From assembly GCA_028705545.1 (NCBI GenBank), contig JAQWDG010000060.1:1-9026 (forward strand): a DNA stretch of 9,026 nt, in the 5' to 3' direction. This document shows, one piece after another, positions 1-5,975 of the stretch. Source of the stretch: Methanoregula sp. (GTDB taxonomy: Archaea; Halobacteriota; Methanomicrobia; Methanomicrobiales; Methanospirillaceae). Below the pieces are notes generated by a model. The model did no database searches. It was not told the DNA's origin and worked only from the letters and a program-made list of their open reading frames with translations. The translations under genes and the position numbers were made by a program. Position 1 is the first letter of the stretch; each line of letters begins with the position of its first letter.

Positions 1-10
1 AAAACAAAGC
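1..10 (-). terminator. T-rich stretch after tRNA-Asp
   Basis: Immediately 3' of tRNA-Asp the minus strand reads GCTTTGTTTT. T-rich tracts of this kind are typical archaeal termination signals. The window ends here, so the full tract cannot be judged. Confidence 0.35.
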
Positions 11-12
11 GA

Positions 13-85
13 CGCCCAGGTCGGAATTCGAATCCGAGTCGATTGCGTGACAGGCAATCATGATAGGCCGCTACACTACCTGGGC
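13..85 (-). tRNA. tRNA-Asp (anticodon GTC)
   Basis: A complete 73-nt cloverleaf can be folded on the minus strand. The acceptor stem is GCCCAGG/CCTGGGC (79-85 with 14-20), the anticodon stem is ATTGC/GCAAT around loop CTGTCAC with anticodon GTC, and the T arm is TCGGA-TTCGAAT-TCCGA. The discriminator base is G, as expected for tRNA-Asp. The D stem is weak (GTGT opposite TCAT, about three pairs). CCA is not encoded, so it must be added after transcription. No intron is present. It lies 16 nt downstream of tRNA-Tyr on the same strand, so the two are probably co-transcribed. Confidence 0.93.
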
Positions 86-101
86 TCTTTTTTACAGTAT
101 A

Positions 102-207
102 TCCCGCCTCCCGGATTCGGACCGGGGACATCGCGGTAGCCGCGCAGTTGCCGAAACCGGCAAACCATACTACAGCCGCGCACTCTACCAGGCTGAGTTA
201 AGGCGGG
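102..207 (-). tRNA. tRNA-Tyr (anticodon GTA) with a 32-nt intron
   Basis: The acceptor stem is CCCGCCT/AGGCGGG (201-207 with 103-109), the D arm is ACTC-AGCCTGGTA-GAGT, and the T arm is CCCGG-TCCGAAT-CCGGG. The discriminator is A and CCA is not encoded. The anticodon stem CGCGG/CCGCG only closes when 32 nt (138-169) are removed after position 37, the canonical archaeal intron site. This leaves anticodon loop CTGTAGA with GTA, i.e. tRNA-Tyr, and a mature length of 74 nt. Exon 1 is 170-207 and exon 2 is 102-137. The gene is divergent from leuA. Confidence 0.93.
138..169 (-). other. tRNA-Tyr intron (37/38)
   Basis: The intron starts TATGG and ends GGCT. It contains a perfect 6-bp hairpin TTGCCG-GTTT-CGGCAA. 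A bulge-helix-bulge for the splicing endonuclease can be drawn: exon CUGU (positions 32-35) pairs with intron GCGG, with three-nt bulges AG^U and CU^A at the two cut sites. Two of the four central pairs are G-U or U-G wobbles besides C-G/G-C, so the motif is of the relaxed type. Exact borders were set by the requirement to restore the anticodon loop. Confidence 0.8.
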
Positions 208-236
208 GCACTGCCTAATAAGATAGGGTCAGTTTC

Positions 237-249
237 CTATTAAACATAT
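237..249. promoter_or_regulatory. AT-rich box between divergent tRNA-Tyr and leuA
   Basis: The 64-nt gap between tRNA-Tyr and the first ATG of leuA has one clear AT-rich element, TATTAAACATAT (238-249). On the plus strand it lies about 25 nt before the ATG at 272, which would fit a leaderless transcript. On the minus strand (TTTAATAG) it lies about 30 nt before the tRNA 5' end, leaving a short leader. A second minus-strand candidate, TTATTAG near 218-225, is closer to the tRNA than a TATA box normally is. Confidence 0.35.
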
Positions 250-271
250 CGTAAGAACGGCCTGTTTTCCG

Positions 272-1873
272 ATGAAGAACCGGCAGGAAAAAGCGTGGTG
301 CAGGGTTTCTTTAAATAATCCGGGCTCTTATGAATATCCATGGCTCGCAAGGATTTTGCGGGGGATCGTTTTCTTCACCGATAGCCGTGCGAAGAATGAC
401 GTGACCGTTTTTGATACGACACTCCGTGACGGGGAACAAACCCCGGGGATTGCCTTCACATTCGAACAAAAGATCGAGATTGCCCGTCAGCTTTCTGACA
501 TCGGCGTGCATACCATCGAGGCAGGGTTCCCTGCGTCGTCGGCCGCCGAGAAAGAGACCGTCGCCGCGATCAAAAAACTCGGGTTAACCGCGAACGTCTG
601 CGGGCTCGCACGCTCGGTCAAAGCCGACGTCGATGCCTGTATCGACTGCGACGTGGACATGATCCACGTGTTCATCCCGACCTCGGACATCCAGCGGGAG
701 AACACGATTAACAAGACCCGCGAGCAGGTGCTTTCGATCACCGGCGATATCGTCCGCTACGTCCGCGACCACGTGGACAAGTGCATGTTCTCGCCGATGG
801 ATGCTACCCGGACGGACGAGGACTACCTTGTCAAGGTCTGCCAGACGGCAGCCGAAGCCGGCGCCACGATCATCAACATCCCGGACACGGTCGGGGTCAT
901 CTCGCCGTCGGGGATGAAGAGGCTCATGGGCCGGCTCGCCCGCGAGGTCGACTGCCCGCTCGACGTCCACTGCCACAACGATTTCGGTCTTGCCGTGGCA
1001 AACACCATCGCCGCAGTCGAGGCCGGTGCCTCGCAGGTACAGGTGACGGTCAACGGACTTGGCGAGAGGGCCGGAAACGCAGACCTCGCCCAGACCGTGA
1101 TGATCATGGAGTCGATCTACGGGATCCACACCGGGATCACAAAAGAGCGGCTCGTTGAGACCTCACGGCTTGTCTCCCGGTTCTCGGGGCTTGCCATCCC
1201 GCCCATCCAGCCGGTGGTCGGCGAGAACGTGTTCTCGCACGAGAGCGGCATCCACACGCAGGGCGTGTTGAAGTGCTCCGACACGTTCGAGCCCGGCATC
1301 ATGACCCCCGAGATGGTGGGCCACCGCCGCAGGCTGACGCTGGGTAAGCACGTCGGGAGGCACGCGGTCCGGCAGATGCTCATCGATGCCCACATCGAGC
1401 CCGACGACACCCAGCTCGACATCATTGTCGAGAAGGTCAAGGCTATTGCAAGCAAGGGCAAGCGCGTTACCGAGGCGGACCTCTACGAGATTGCCGAGAG
1501 CGTCATGGGCATCCCGGCCGGGAAAAAGGTGCTCCAGCTCGAAGACATCGCTATCATGACCGGCAACCATGCCATTCCGACCGCAAGCGTCCGGGCGCAG
1601 GTAAACGGTACCGAGCACGTCTTTTCGAGCGTGGGTAACGGCCCGGTCGATGCTGCCTTAAAGGCAATCGTCGGGATCATCCCATCCCGGATCCAGCTGA
1701 CCGAGTTCAACATCGAGGCGATCAGCGGCGGTTCGGACGCGATGTGCCATGTGACCATTGCCGTCGAGGACGAGCACGGGCACGTGTACGACGCGAGCGG
1801 GAGCGGGGACGATATCGTGCTCGCCTCGGTCGACGCCCTCGTGAACGCGATCAACCTCACAAGCAGGGATTAA
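272..1873 (+). CDS. leuA: 2-isopropylmalate synthase (LeuA type)
   Basis: It condenses acetyl-CoA with 2-oxoisovalerate, the committed step of leucine synthesis. The TIM-barrel signature DTTLRDGEQ (48-56) carries catalytic/metal residues R52 and D53; VHCHNDFG supplies metal ligands H233 and H235, and NGLGERAGN ends in the expected third ligand N269. A hinge region (about 310-390) and a C-terminal allosteric LeuA-dimer domain (about 395-533) follow. EAGFPASS and INIPDTVG fit LeuA better than citramalate synthase, whose motif is usually EAGS/T. Homocitrate synthase AksA normally lacks the regulatory domain. Substrate assignment among these paralogues still rests on sequence only. The start is uncertain: the ATG at 272 gives 533 residues, but the first ~28 look unlike the family and contain a TATA-like box. 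TTG 356 (505 aa) or GTG 401 would give family-like lengths; 272 is kept as the outer limit. Confidence 0.9.
   Translation: MKNRQEKAWCRVSLNNPGSYEYPWLARILRGIVFFTDSRAKNDVTVFDTTLRDGEQTPGIAFTFEQKIEIARQLSDIGVHTIEAGFPASSAAEKETVAAIKKLGLTANVCGLARSVKADVDACIDCDVDMIHVFIPTSDIQRENTINKTREQVLSITGDIVRYVRDHVDKCMFSPMDATRTDEDYLVKVCQTAAEAGATIINIPDTVGVISPSGMKRLMGRLAREVDCPLDVHCHNDFGLAVANTIAAVEAGASQVQVTVNGLGERAGNADLAQTVMIMESIYGIHTGITKERLVETSRLVSRFSGLAIPPIQPVVGENVFSHESGIHTQGVLKCSDTFEPGIMTPEMVGHRRRLTLGKHVGRHAVRQMLIDAHIEPDDTQLDIIVEKVKAIASKGKRVTEADLYEIAESVMGIPAGKKVLQLEDIAIMTGNHAIPTASVRAQVNGTEHVFSSVGNGPVDAALKAIVGIIPSRIQLTEFNIEAISGGSDAMCHVTIAVEDEHGHVYDASGSGDDIVLASVDALVNAINLTSRD
310..319 (+). promoter_or_regulatory. Alternative TATA box for leuA
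   Basis: TTTAAATAAT is a near-ideal archaeal box A inside the N-terminal part of the longest leuA frame. Transcription would begin about 25 nt later, near 340. That would exclude the ATG at 272 and favour a downstream start (TTG at 356 or GTG at 401). Confidence 0.4.
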
Positions 1874-1877
1874 TTAC

Positions 1878-1886
1878 TCCTTTTTT
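1878..1886 (+). terminator. Poly-T terminator of leuA
   Basis: CTCC followed by six T begins 4 nt after the leuA stop codon. This is a typical archaeal U-tract terminator. No strong hairpin precedes it. It faces the corresponding signal of prefoldin beta about 105 nt away. The sequence between the two (1887-1987) shows no gene or other structure I can support. Confidence 0.5.
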
Positions 1887-1987
1887 AACCCGGCAGACGT
1901 GCAGGAAGAAGCGGCAGATCCGCTTGAACACTACTACCGCATTAAAAACGCGGGCCCGGATACGCGGCCGCTACGGACGTGAGAAAC

Positions 1988-1997
1988 CAACAAAAAA
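1988..1997 (-). terminator. Poly-T terminator of the minus-strand cluster
   Basis: On the minus strand, six T (complement of 1992-1997) lie directly after the prefoldin beta stop codon. They mark the end of the large cluster and are convergent with leuA. Confidence 0.5.
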
Positions 1998-1998
1998 G

Positions 1999-2361
1999 TT
2001 ATGCGGCATTCGGGGCGGTCTTGCCCTCGAGTGCGGACTTGATCTGGGTCTGGAGCTGCTCGAATTTCCCCTGCAGCATCTTCTCCTGCTTCTCTAAGGA
2101 TTTCACCCGGAGTTCGAGGGTCTCGACCTTCTCGGTGAGCTTCGTGTTCACGTAGTCCTTCTTTTTCTGGACCATGATCGTCCCGATGCTCATATACAGG
2201 GGGGTGTCGTCAGTTGCATCGGCGATCTCTTCCTGCGCACGCTTGGCCTCCCGCACTGCCATTTCGTACTGTGTCTTCTGCTGAAGGATCGTCTGGAGCT
2301 GCTGCTGGATCTGCTGGAGCATCGCAAACTGGTTCTGGACTTTCGGGGAAATGTTCTGCAT
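1999..2361 (-). CDS. pfdB: Prefoldin beta subunit
   Basis: This is a 120-residue protein with the prefoldin beta layout: an N-terminal helix rich in Q and L (about 5-45, NQFAMLQQIQQQLQTILQQ), a central beta-hairpin segment (about 50-75, with YMSIGTIMV), and a second coiled-coil helix (about 75-113). Prefoldin is a cytosolic alpha2-beta4 hexamer that holds unfolded proteins and passes them to the thermosome. The length matches the family. It is the last gene of the cluster, 83 nt after pcc1. A TATA-like box lies in that gap, so it can probably also be transcribed alone. No strong Shine-Dalgarno motif is seen (GGAAGACGAG precedes the ATG). Confidence 0.95.
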   Translation of the reverse strand: MQNISPKVQNQFAMLQQIQQQLQTILQQKTQYEMAVREAKRAQEEIADATDDTPLYMSIGTIMVQKKKDYVNTKLTEKVETLELRVKSLEKQEKMLQGKFEQLQTQIKSALEGKTAPNAA

Positions 2362-2396
2362 GATCTCGTCTTCCGTATCTGATTTCGCCTGCTACC

Positions 2397-2405
2397 GATA
2401 AAAAT
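2397..2405 (-). promoter_or_regulatory. TATA-like box upstream of pfdB
   Basis: The minus strand reads ATTTTTATC, about 36-44 nt before the pfdB ATG. Transcription from it would give a leader of about 14 nt. The neighbouring T-rich runs could also help terminate pcc1 transcripts. Confidence 0.35.
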
Positions 2406-2444
2406 GATTCCAAAAACGCCCTGCCGCAGGAACCGGGCAGAAAA

Positions 2445-2681
2445 TCAGGCTATATCCTGCATCTCGTCAGCCACGTTTACGAGACGGAGGAACATGTTGA
2501 GCGCCGCACGGAGGGCCGCAAGGTCCTCTGCCTCGACAACAAGGACGAGTGTATCTCCTTCCCGCCGAGAGTGGGTTCTGGACCGTGGGTTTACCTCCTC
2601 GGCAAGCTCCGGGAGGAGCGAGCAGTAGATCCGTTCTGCATGGGGGGTCGTAAAACGGAACTCGGCAGTATGGGGAAACAC
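2445..2681 (-). CDS. pcc1: KEOPS complex subunit Pcc1
   Basis: Pcc1 is the small dimerising subunit of KEOPS, which makes N6-threonylcarbamoyladenosine at A37 of ANN-decoding tRNAs together with Kae1, Bud32 and Cgi121. The 78-residue product has the Pcc1 pattern: a first strand (TAEFRFTTPHAERIYCSL), PELAEE, a charged loop, a strand (DTLVLVVEAED), then the helix LAALRAALNMFLRLVNVADEM. The frame is open up to an ATG at 2756, but that longer form would include a TATA-like box and a 25-residue leader unlike the family. The GTG at 2681 gives the usual length and follows the box by about 40 nt. It lies between rpoP and prefoldin beta, its usual archaeal place. Confidence 0.85.
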   Translation of the reverse strand: MFPHTAEFRFTTPHAERIYCSLLPELAEEVNPRSRTHSRREGDTLVLVVEAEDLAALRAALNMFLRLVNVADEMQDIA

Positions 2682-2716
2682 GGTACAGTCACTTCGTAAC
2701 GGTACGTAGGAGAAAG

Positions 2717-2730
2717 GGGATATTAAAAAT
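2717..2730 (-). promoter_or_regulatory. TATA-like box upstream of pcc1
   Basis: The minus strand reads ATTTTTAATATCCCC in the 77-nt gap between rpoP and pcc1. The expected transcription start is near 2698, about 17 nt before the GTG start codon. This supports the short form of Pcc1. Confidence 0.4.
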
Positions 2731-2758
2731 GAACGGCCGGGAAGAGCCCCCGGCACTA

Positions 2759-2893
2759 TTACCTGGCCTTGAGCTCTTTTATCGCTGCGCCGCGTTCCTT
2801 GAAGAGGATGCGGTGGCCGCAGTAGGGGCAGCGGACGTTAACGTCGATCTCTACCTTCTGCTTGCACCGGGCGCACTTGTAGGTACTTGCCAT
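2759..2893 (-). CDS. rpoP: DNA-directed RNA polymerase subunit P (Rpo12)
   Basis: This is a 44-residue protein beginning MASTYKCARCKQKVEID. It has one zinc ribbon with C7-x2-C10 and C22-x2-C25 (CARC and CPYC), then a basic tail ending ELKAR. Rpo12 is the archaeal counterpart of eukaryotic RPABC4/Rpb12. It sits on the assembly platform with Rpo3, Rpo10 and Rpo11. The length is typical (about 44-50 residues). The gene lies 19 nt after the eL43 stop codon and is presumably translated from the same transcript; GAGGGCAGG in the gap is the only SD-like motif. Confidence 0.95.
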   Translation of the reverse strand: MASTYKCARCKQKVEIDVNVRCPYCGHRILFKERGAAIKELKAR

Positions 2894-2912
2894 GGACGAT
2901 GAACCTGCCCTC

Positions 2913-3239
2913 TTACTGGCTCTTTCTCTGTGCGGCTGCTTCCGTCTCTATTGCCACTGCACTGTTTGTGCGGTCGATGGCGCGGAGCGCAACACGGAGG
3001 GCCGGGGTCTCGGGCTGGTATGCGCCGCCGGCAAACTTATAACCGCACTTCCGGCATTCCCAGATGCCGGTACCTGCACGGCGGACTGAAATATTATCGC
3101 ACTTCGGGCAGCGGTGGGTTGCACGAGAGATCTTCTCCATCTCTGCGACTCGCTTCCTGACAAAACGTCCGTACCTGCAGCCGAAACGACCGGCACTGCC
3201 GGTGACTCTTCCTTTTGCTGAATTTTCCGAGCTTGCCAT
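2913..3239 (-). CDS. rpl37ae: 50S ribosomal protein eL43 (L37Ae)
   Basis: This 108-residue basic protein has the family's SAGRFGCRYGRFVRKRV stretch (15-31) and a zinc ribbon with C44-x2-C47 and C62-x2-C65 (CPKC and CRKC), followed by GYKFAGGAYQPETPA. eL43 binds 23S rRNA in the large subunit. The C-terminal tail after residue 80 is about 15 residues longer than compact homologues and rich in A and E. A GGTGG Shine-Dalgarno motif (complement of 3250-3254) lies about 10 nt before the ATG and supports this start. It is followed closely by rpoP. Confidence 0.95.
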   Translation of the reverse strand: MASSENSAKGRVTGSAGRFGCRYGRFVRKRVAEMEKISRATHRCPKCDNISVRRAGTGIWECRKCGYKFAGGAYQPETPALRVALRAIDRTNSAVAIETEAAAQRKSQ

Positions 3240-3280
3240 GATAAACTATCCACCAAATGGTCTTCCTATATTTGTCGTCA

Positions 3281-3291
3281 CAATTAATATA
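3281..3291 (-). promoter_or_regulatory. TATA-like box upstream of eL43
   Basis: The minus strand reads GTATATTAATT, overlapping the SBDS stop codon. Transcription would begin near 3259, giving a leader of about 20 nt that still contains the GGTGG ribosome binding site. A second AT-rich run, AAATATAGG (3265-3274), is probably too close to the start codon to serve. Confidence 0.4.
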
Positions 3292-3988
3292 CTTGATTGA
3301 GAACCTTGACCTGTCCCTCGCCTTTGGAGAGCTTGTTGATCAGGTCGTAGAACTCGCCCTGGATACCGGCCGGGATCCGGACCACGCAGACCCAGGACCC
3401 GTCCTTCTGCCACTCGTCTTTTTCCATGGTGCTTGCCGAGGCGATGTCGCCATAGGCCCGCGCAGCAAAGTCGGGAGGGATCCTGATGGCGAGCCGGAGT
3501 TCCTCGAACCGGATCGGGAGGAGGGGACGCAGCGCCTTTACCGTCTCTTTTACCTGCTCGTCGACATGCTTGAAGGGGTCGATGTTCACCCGGGCCTCTT
3601 CCATTGCCATTTCGATCCGCTGTGGCGGGTGCGGGTGGCCGGTCTGGGGGTTGATCGCATTCCGGGCAATGAACGTGATGACCTGGCGGCGCTTCTCCTC
3701 AGTCATCTGCTTGCGCTGTTCGGCGGTGAGGTGGATCTCTCCCTTCTCGATGATCTTCTTTGCAACCGTTGCAAAATCGGTCGTGTGGAAGACCTTCATG
3801 AGGGACTCTTCCGAGGCGCGGGTGCCGCGCGACGAATTCCCGAAGATATCGAGAGCCGCGACTACGTCCTCCATGTTTAAGGTCTCGCCCTGCCGCACCC
3901 GGGCGGCAAGGTGAGGATCCACGAGGACTTCGAACTTTTCACCGTAGCTTTCGAGCCGTGCGACCACTGAGTTCTCTAACGAGATCAT
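3284..3988 (-). CDS. sdo1: Ribosome maturation protein SBDS (Sdo1)
   Basis: This is a 234-residue archaeal SBDS protein. In eukaryotes SBDS works with EFL1 to release the anti-association factor eIF6 from 60S subunits, and the archaeal protein is thought to act on the large subunit as well. It has the expected three parts: an N-terminal FYSH domain (about 1-90; GEKFEVLVDPHLA, EIHLTAEQR), a central helical domain (about 95-160; RRQVITFIARNAINPQTGHPHP, ARVNIDPFK), and a C-terminal ferredoxin-like domain (about 162-234; LPIRFEELRLAIRIP, GSWVCVVRIPAG). The length is typical. The ATG lies 6 nt after the psmA stop codon, so the two are almost certainly translated from one mRNA. No strong SD is visible. 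Confidence 0.96.
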   Translation of the reverse strand: MISLENSVVARLESYGEKFEVLVDPHLAARVRQGETLNMEDVVAALDIFGNSSRGTRASEESLMKVFHTTDFATVAKKIIEKGEIHLTAEQRKQMTEEKRRQVITFIARNAINPQTGHPHPPQRIEMAMEEARVNIDPFKHVDEQVKETVKALRPLLPIRFEELRLAIRIPPDFAARAYGDIASASTMEKDEWQKDGSWVCVVRIPAGIQGEFYDLINKLSKGEGQVKVLNQVY

Positions 3989-3994
3989 ACGAGG

Positions 3995-4717
3995 TCACTG
4001 CTTGAACTTCTCGACGTACGATGCAACCTCTTCCTTTGGCATCTTCTTGAATGTCGCATCGTCCTTTCCGACGATACCGATCTCGACGGTAGTTGCATCG
4101 AACTTGCCCTCGGTTGCCGAGTGCAGGGCCTTAAGGCCCAGAAGGATGGCATCGCCGATGGCGAGATCCTGGGTGTATTCTTCCTCGAACACCTTCATTG
4201 CCGCGGGCCTGCCGATACCGATACCGGTCGCCTTGTACTCAAGGAGCGTGCCGGAGGGGTCGGTCTCAAAGAGCCGGCACTCGCCGTCGCTGACACCGGC
4301 GATCAAAAGCGCCGTGCCGTACGGGCGGATGCCGCCGTACTGGGTGAGGGTCTGCATATGGTCGCAGAGTTTTTTTGCCAGTGCCTCGACCTCGATCTGC
4401 TCGTCATAAGAGACCCGGTTTATCTGGCATTCGACCCGTGCACGGTCGACAAGGGCACGTGCATCGCCTACAAGGCCCGAGGATGCGACCCCGATGTGAT
4501 CGTCGATCTTGAAGATCTTCTCGATCGAGGACGCTTCGAGCAGCTTTGAGCTGACGCGCTTGTCGACAATGAGCACGATCCCGTCCTTTGCCTTGATCCC
4601 TACCGCGGTCGTGCCGCGTTTTACTGCTTCCCGGGCATATTCCACCTGGTACAGTCTGCCGTCAGGTGAAAAAACGGTAATTGCCCGGTCATATCCCATC
4701 TGGTATTGTGGTTGCAT
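3995..4717 (-). CDS. psmA: Proteasome subunit alpha
   Basis: This 240-residue protein forms the outer heptameric rings of the 20S proteasome, which gate substrate entry to the beta-subunit proteolytic chamber. The alpha-type signature starts at Y9-D10-R11 (the gate-controlling YDR) and runs through ITVFSPDGRLYQVEYA to about residue 28. K67 in IEKIF matches the lysine that binds the HbYX tail of PAN-type ATPases. As in other alpha subunits there is no N-terminal catalytic threonine. The ATG is preceded by GGAG (complement of 4725-4728) at good spacing. Its first 29 nt overlap the 3' end of the rnp2 frame, and a separate promoter appears to lie inside rnp2. Confidence 0.97.
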   Translation of the reverse strand: MQPQYQMGYDRAITVFSPDGRLYQVEYAREAVKRGTTAVGIKAKDGIVLIVDKRVSSKLLEASSIEKIFKIDDHIGVASSGLVGDARALVDRARVECQINRVSYDEQIEVEALAKKLCDHMQTLTQYGGIRPYGTALLIAGVSDGECRLFETDPSGTLLEYKATGIGIGRPAAMKVFEEEYTQDLAIGDAILLGLKALHSATEGKFDATTVEIGIVGKDDATFKKMPKEEVASYVEKFKQ

Positions 4718-5300
4718 GCAAAATCTCCAGATCTTCTGTTGTCAGATACAATCGGCGTGTATTTTTAAATCCCTTTTCTATCACATCAGCTTTATGCCCG
4801 CGCCGGGTCACGATCCCGACCGGAGCGCCACCGAACTGATATTCAGTTCCCGTGGAGACAGCGCCATCCGCGGCGGGGGATTCCGGTCCGGGCGGGAGGG
4901 GACTGACACCGTCAGAACCGGATAACTGGTCCGCAGCAGGAACCGGCACCTCATGCCATTTCTCCTGAAAAGCCGCAATCCGTTCGCGGAGGGACTCTAA
5001 CGTCCCCGAGACGGCAAGGATCCGGAGGGCAACCGGTACCTCCCGGCAGGCGCCGAGCGTCGAGAGCGCGATCATCAGTTCCCGCTCGGTGCCCCGACGG
5101 CAGCGGAACAGGGCGCACCCGCTCTCGATCCCGATAACCGAGGGCTGCATTGCCGCGGCCACGAGATCGCCAAAGAGCGAGACGACTGCTTCATACATCG
5201 CGTAATAGAGGTCTTTTGGATCGACCTGCACGCCTTCAGGGTCGATCCGGGCGAGCACGTACCTCCTCTTCTCCCGGAGCGTTGGCGGCCGGACTGCCAT
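4689..5300 (-). CDS. rnp2: RNase P protein component 2 (Pop5 family), long C-terminal tail
   Basis: Pop5 pairs with Rpp30 to stimulate the catalytic RNA of archaeal RNase P, which matures tRNA 5' ends. The core covers about residues 1-130: LREKRRYVLARIDPEG, then LYYAMYEAVVSLFGDL, SGCALFRCRRGTERELMIAL, and a final helix ending FQEKWHEV. The ATG at 5300 is chosen over the upstream ATG at 5402 because it starts the conserved core and follows an excellent SD (GAGGGTGATC). The SD overlaps the end of rnp3, whose stop codon is 2 nt upstream. The frame continues about 75-80 residues beyond the usual end: a P/S/G-rich linker, then GGAPVGIVTRRGHKADVIEKG and a tail whose DNA contains the psmA TATA box. 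Codon choice in the last ~25 codons is less GC-biased than in the core. The core is certain; whether the tail is functional is not. Confidence 0.88.
   Translation of the reverse strand: MAVRPPTLREKRRYVLARIDPEGVQVDPKDLYYAMYEAVVSLFGDLVAAAMQPSVIGIESGCALFRCRRGTERELMIALSTLGACREVPVALRILAVSGTLESLRERIAAFQEKWHEVPVPAADQLSGSDGVSPLPPGPESPAADGAVSTGTEYQFGGAPVGIVTRRGHKADVIEKGFKNTRRLYLTTEDLEILHATTIPDGI
4756..4770 (-). promoter_or_regulatory. TATA-like box for psmA inside the rnp2 frame
   Basis: The minus strand reads ATTTAAAAATACACG. The predicted transcription start is near 4739, giving a leader of about 22 nt that includes the GGAG ribosome binding site of psmA. The box lies in the last third of the rnp2 reading frame. 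Confidence 0.5.
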
Positions 5301-5302
5301 TT

Positions 5303-5944
5303 TCAGATCACCCTCACAGGATTCTCTTCCGGCGCCGTAACCCGGGCGACACCGGCAAGCGCTGCCTGCACGCCGGTCTCGTCCATACCAAAGAGCGAAC
5401 ATAATCCCGTCATTTCGCGGACGGCCCGCATCCCGAGCACGGACCGGGCGGATGTTGAGATCGTGAGCGGAAACTCGAACCGGCGTTCGAGCACCATCAC
5501 ATCGAGATAGCGATGGATCGCTTTCTGCCGCTGGTGGCCCCGGCCAAAGATGACGGGCGCAAGGTCGATGTCGATGGCCGTGTTGTTGTCGGCTGCGATC
5601 TTTGCCGTCACATGGTCGAACGCATGCTTGTCGGCTGCATAAATTCCCCGCAGGATGTGGACGCCCCGTGTATTCGCAACGGTCCGGATAAACCCGTTAT
5701 CGCCGGCCTGTACGGAGACGACCGTACCCGTGCCCCGGCACTTCTTTGCCCGGTTCTGGACATCCTTTGCGGGAAGGCCGCTCACGTATATCCCGGGGAT
5801 CACATCGATACCGCAGACCGACTGCACCTGCGCATCGAGGGCTACGATGCTGTCAAAGCCAAGCGACCGTGCTTCGAGTGCGAGCCGGCTAACCGACGAA
5901 TCACCGACAGGATACGGGACAACACAGGCATCGGTGATCTTCAT
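5303..5944 (-). CDS. rnp3: RNase P protein component 3 (Rpp30 family)
   Basis: Rpp30 adopts a TIM-barrel fold of the PHP type and works with Pop5 on the catalytic domain of RNase P RNA. This 213-residue product begins MKITDACVVPYPVGDSS and has the expected barrel elements: LALEARSLGFDSIVALDA, GVHILRGIYAADKHAFDHV, NNTAIDIDLAPVIFG, RYLDVMVLERRFEFPLTISTSA. The length suits the family. The frame is open to an ATG at 6163 inside eL15, but those extra residues are an R/A/P-rich shadow of the eL15 gene, so the ATG at 5944 is used. No SD is evident, and a T7 run precedes it. A six-codon ATG frame ends in a TGA overlapping this ATG (ATGA). rnp2 follows after 2 nt. Confidence 0.93.
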   Translation of the reverse strand: MKITDACVVPYPVGDSSVSRLALEARSLGFDSIVALDAQVQSVCGIDVIPGIYVSGLPAKDVQNRAKKCRGTGTVVSVQAGDNGFIRTVANTRGVHILRGIYAADKHAFDHVTAKIAADNNTAIDIDLAPVIFGRGHQRQKAIHRYLDVMVLERRFEFPLTISTSARSVLGMRAVREMTGLCSLFGMDETGVQAALAGVARVTAPEENPVRVI

Positions 5945-5958
5945 GGAGATACCATTGC

Positions 5959-5970
5959 CATAAAAAAAGA
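5959..5970 (-). terminator. T-rich run between eL15 and rnp3
   Basis: In the 31-nt gap between the eL15 stop and rnp3, the minus strand reads TCTTTTTTTATG. It may attenuate transcription after eL15. It is too close to the rnp3 ATG to be that gene's TATA box. Confidence 0.3.
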
Positions 5971-5975
5971 TAAGA

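Noticed and set aside
584..1129. 181-codon minus-strand frame inside leuA
   Set aside because: It is antisense to the catalytic core of LeuA, and its amino-acid composition reflects GC-rich antisense codons only.
3257..3880. 207-codon plus-strand frame opposite SBDS
   Set aside because: Its composition mirrors the SBDS gene, it has no SD, and no domain pattern is visible.
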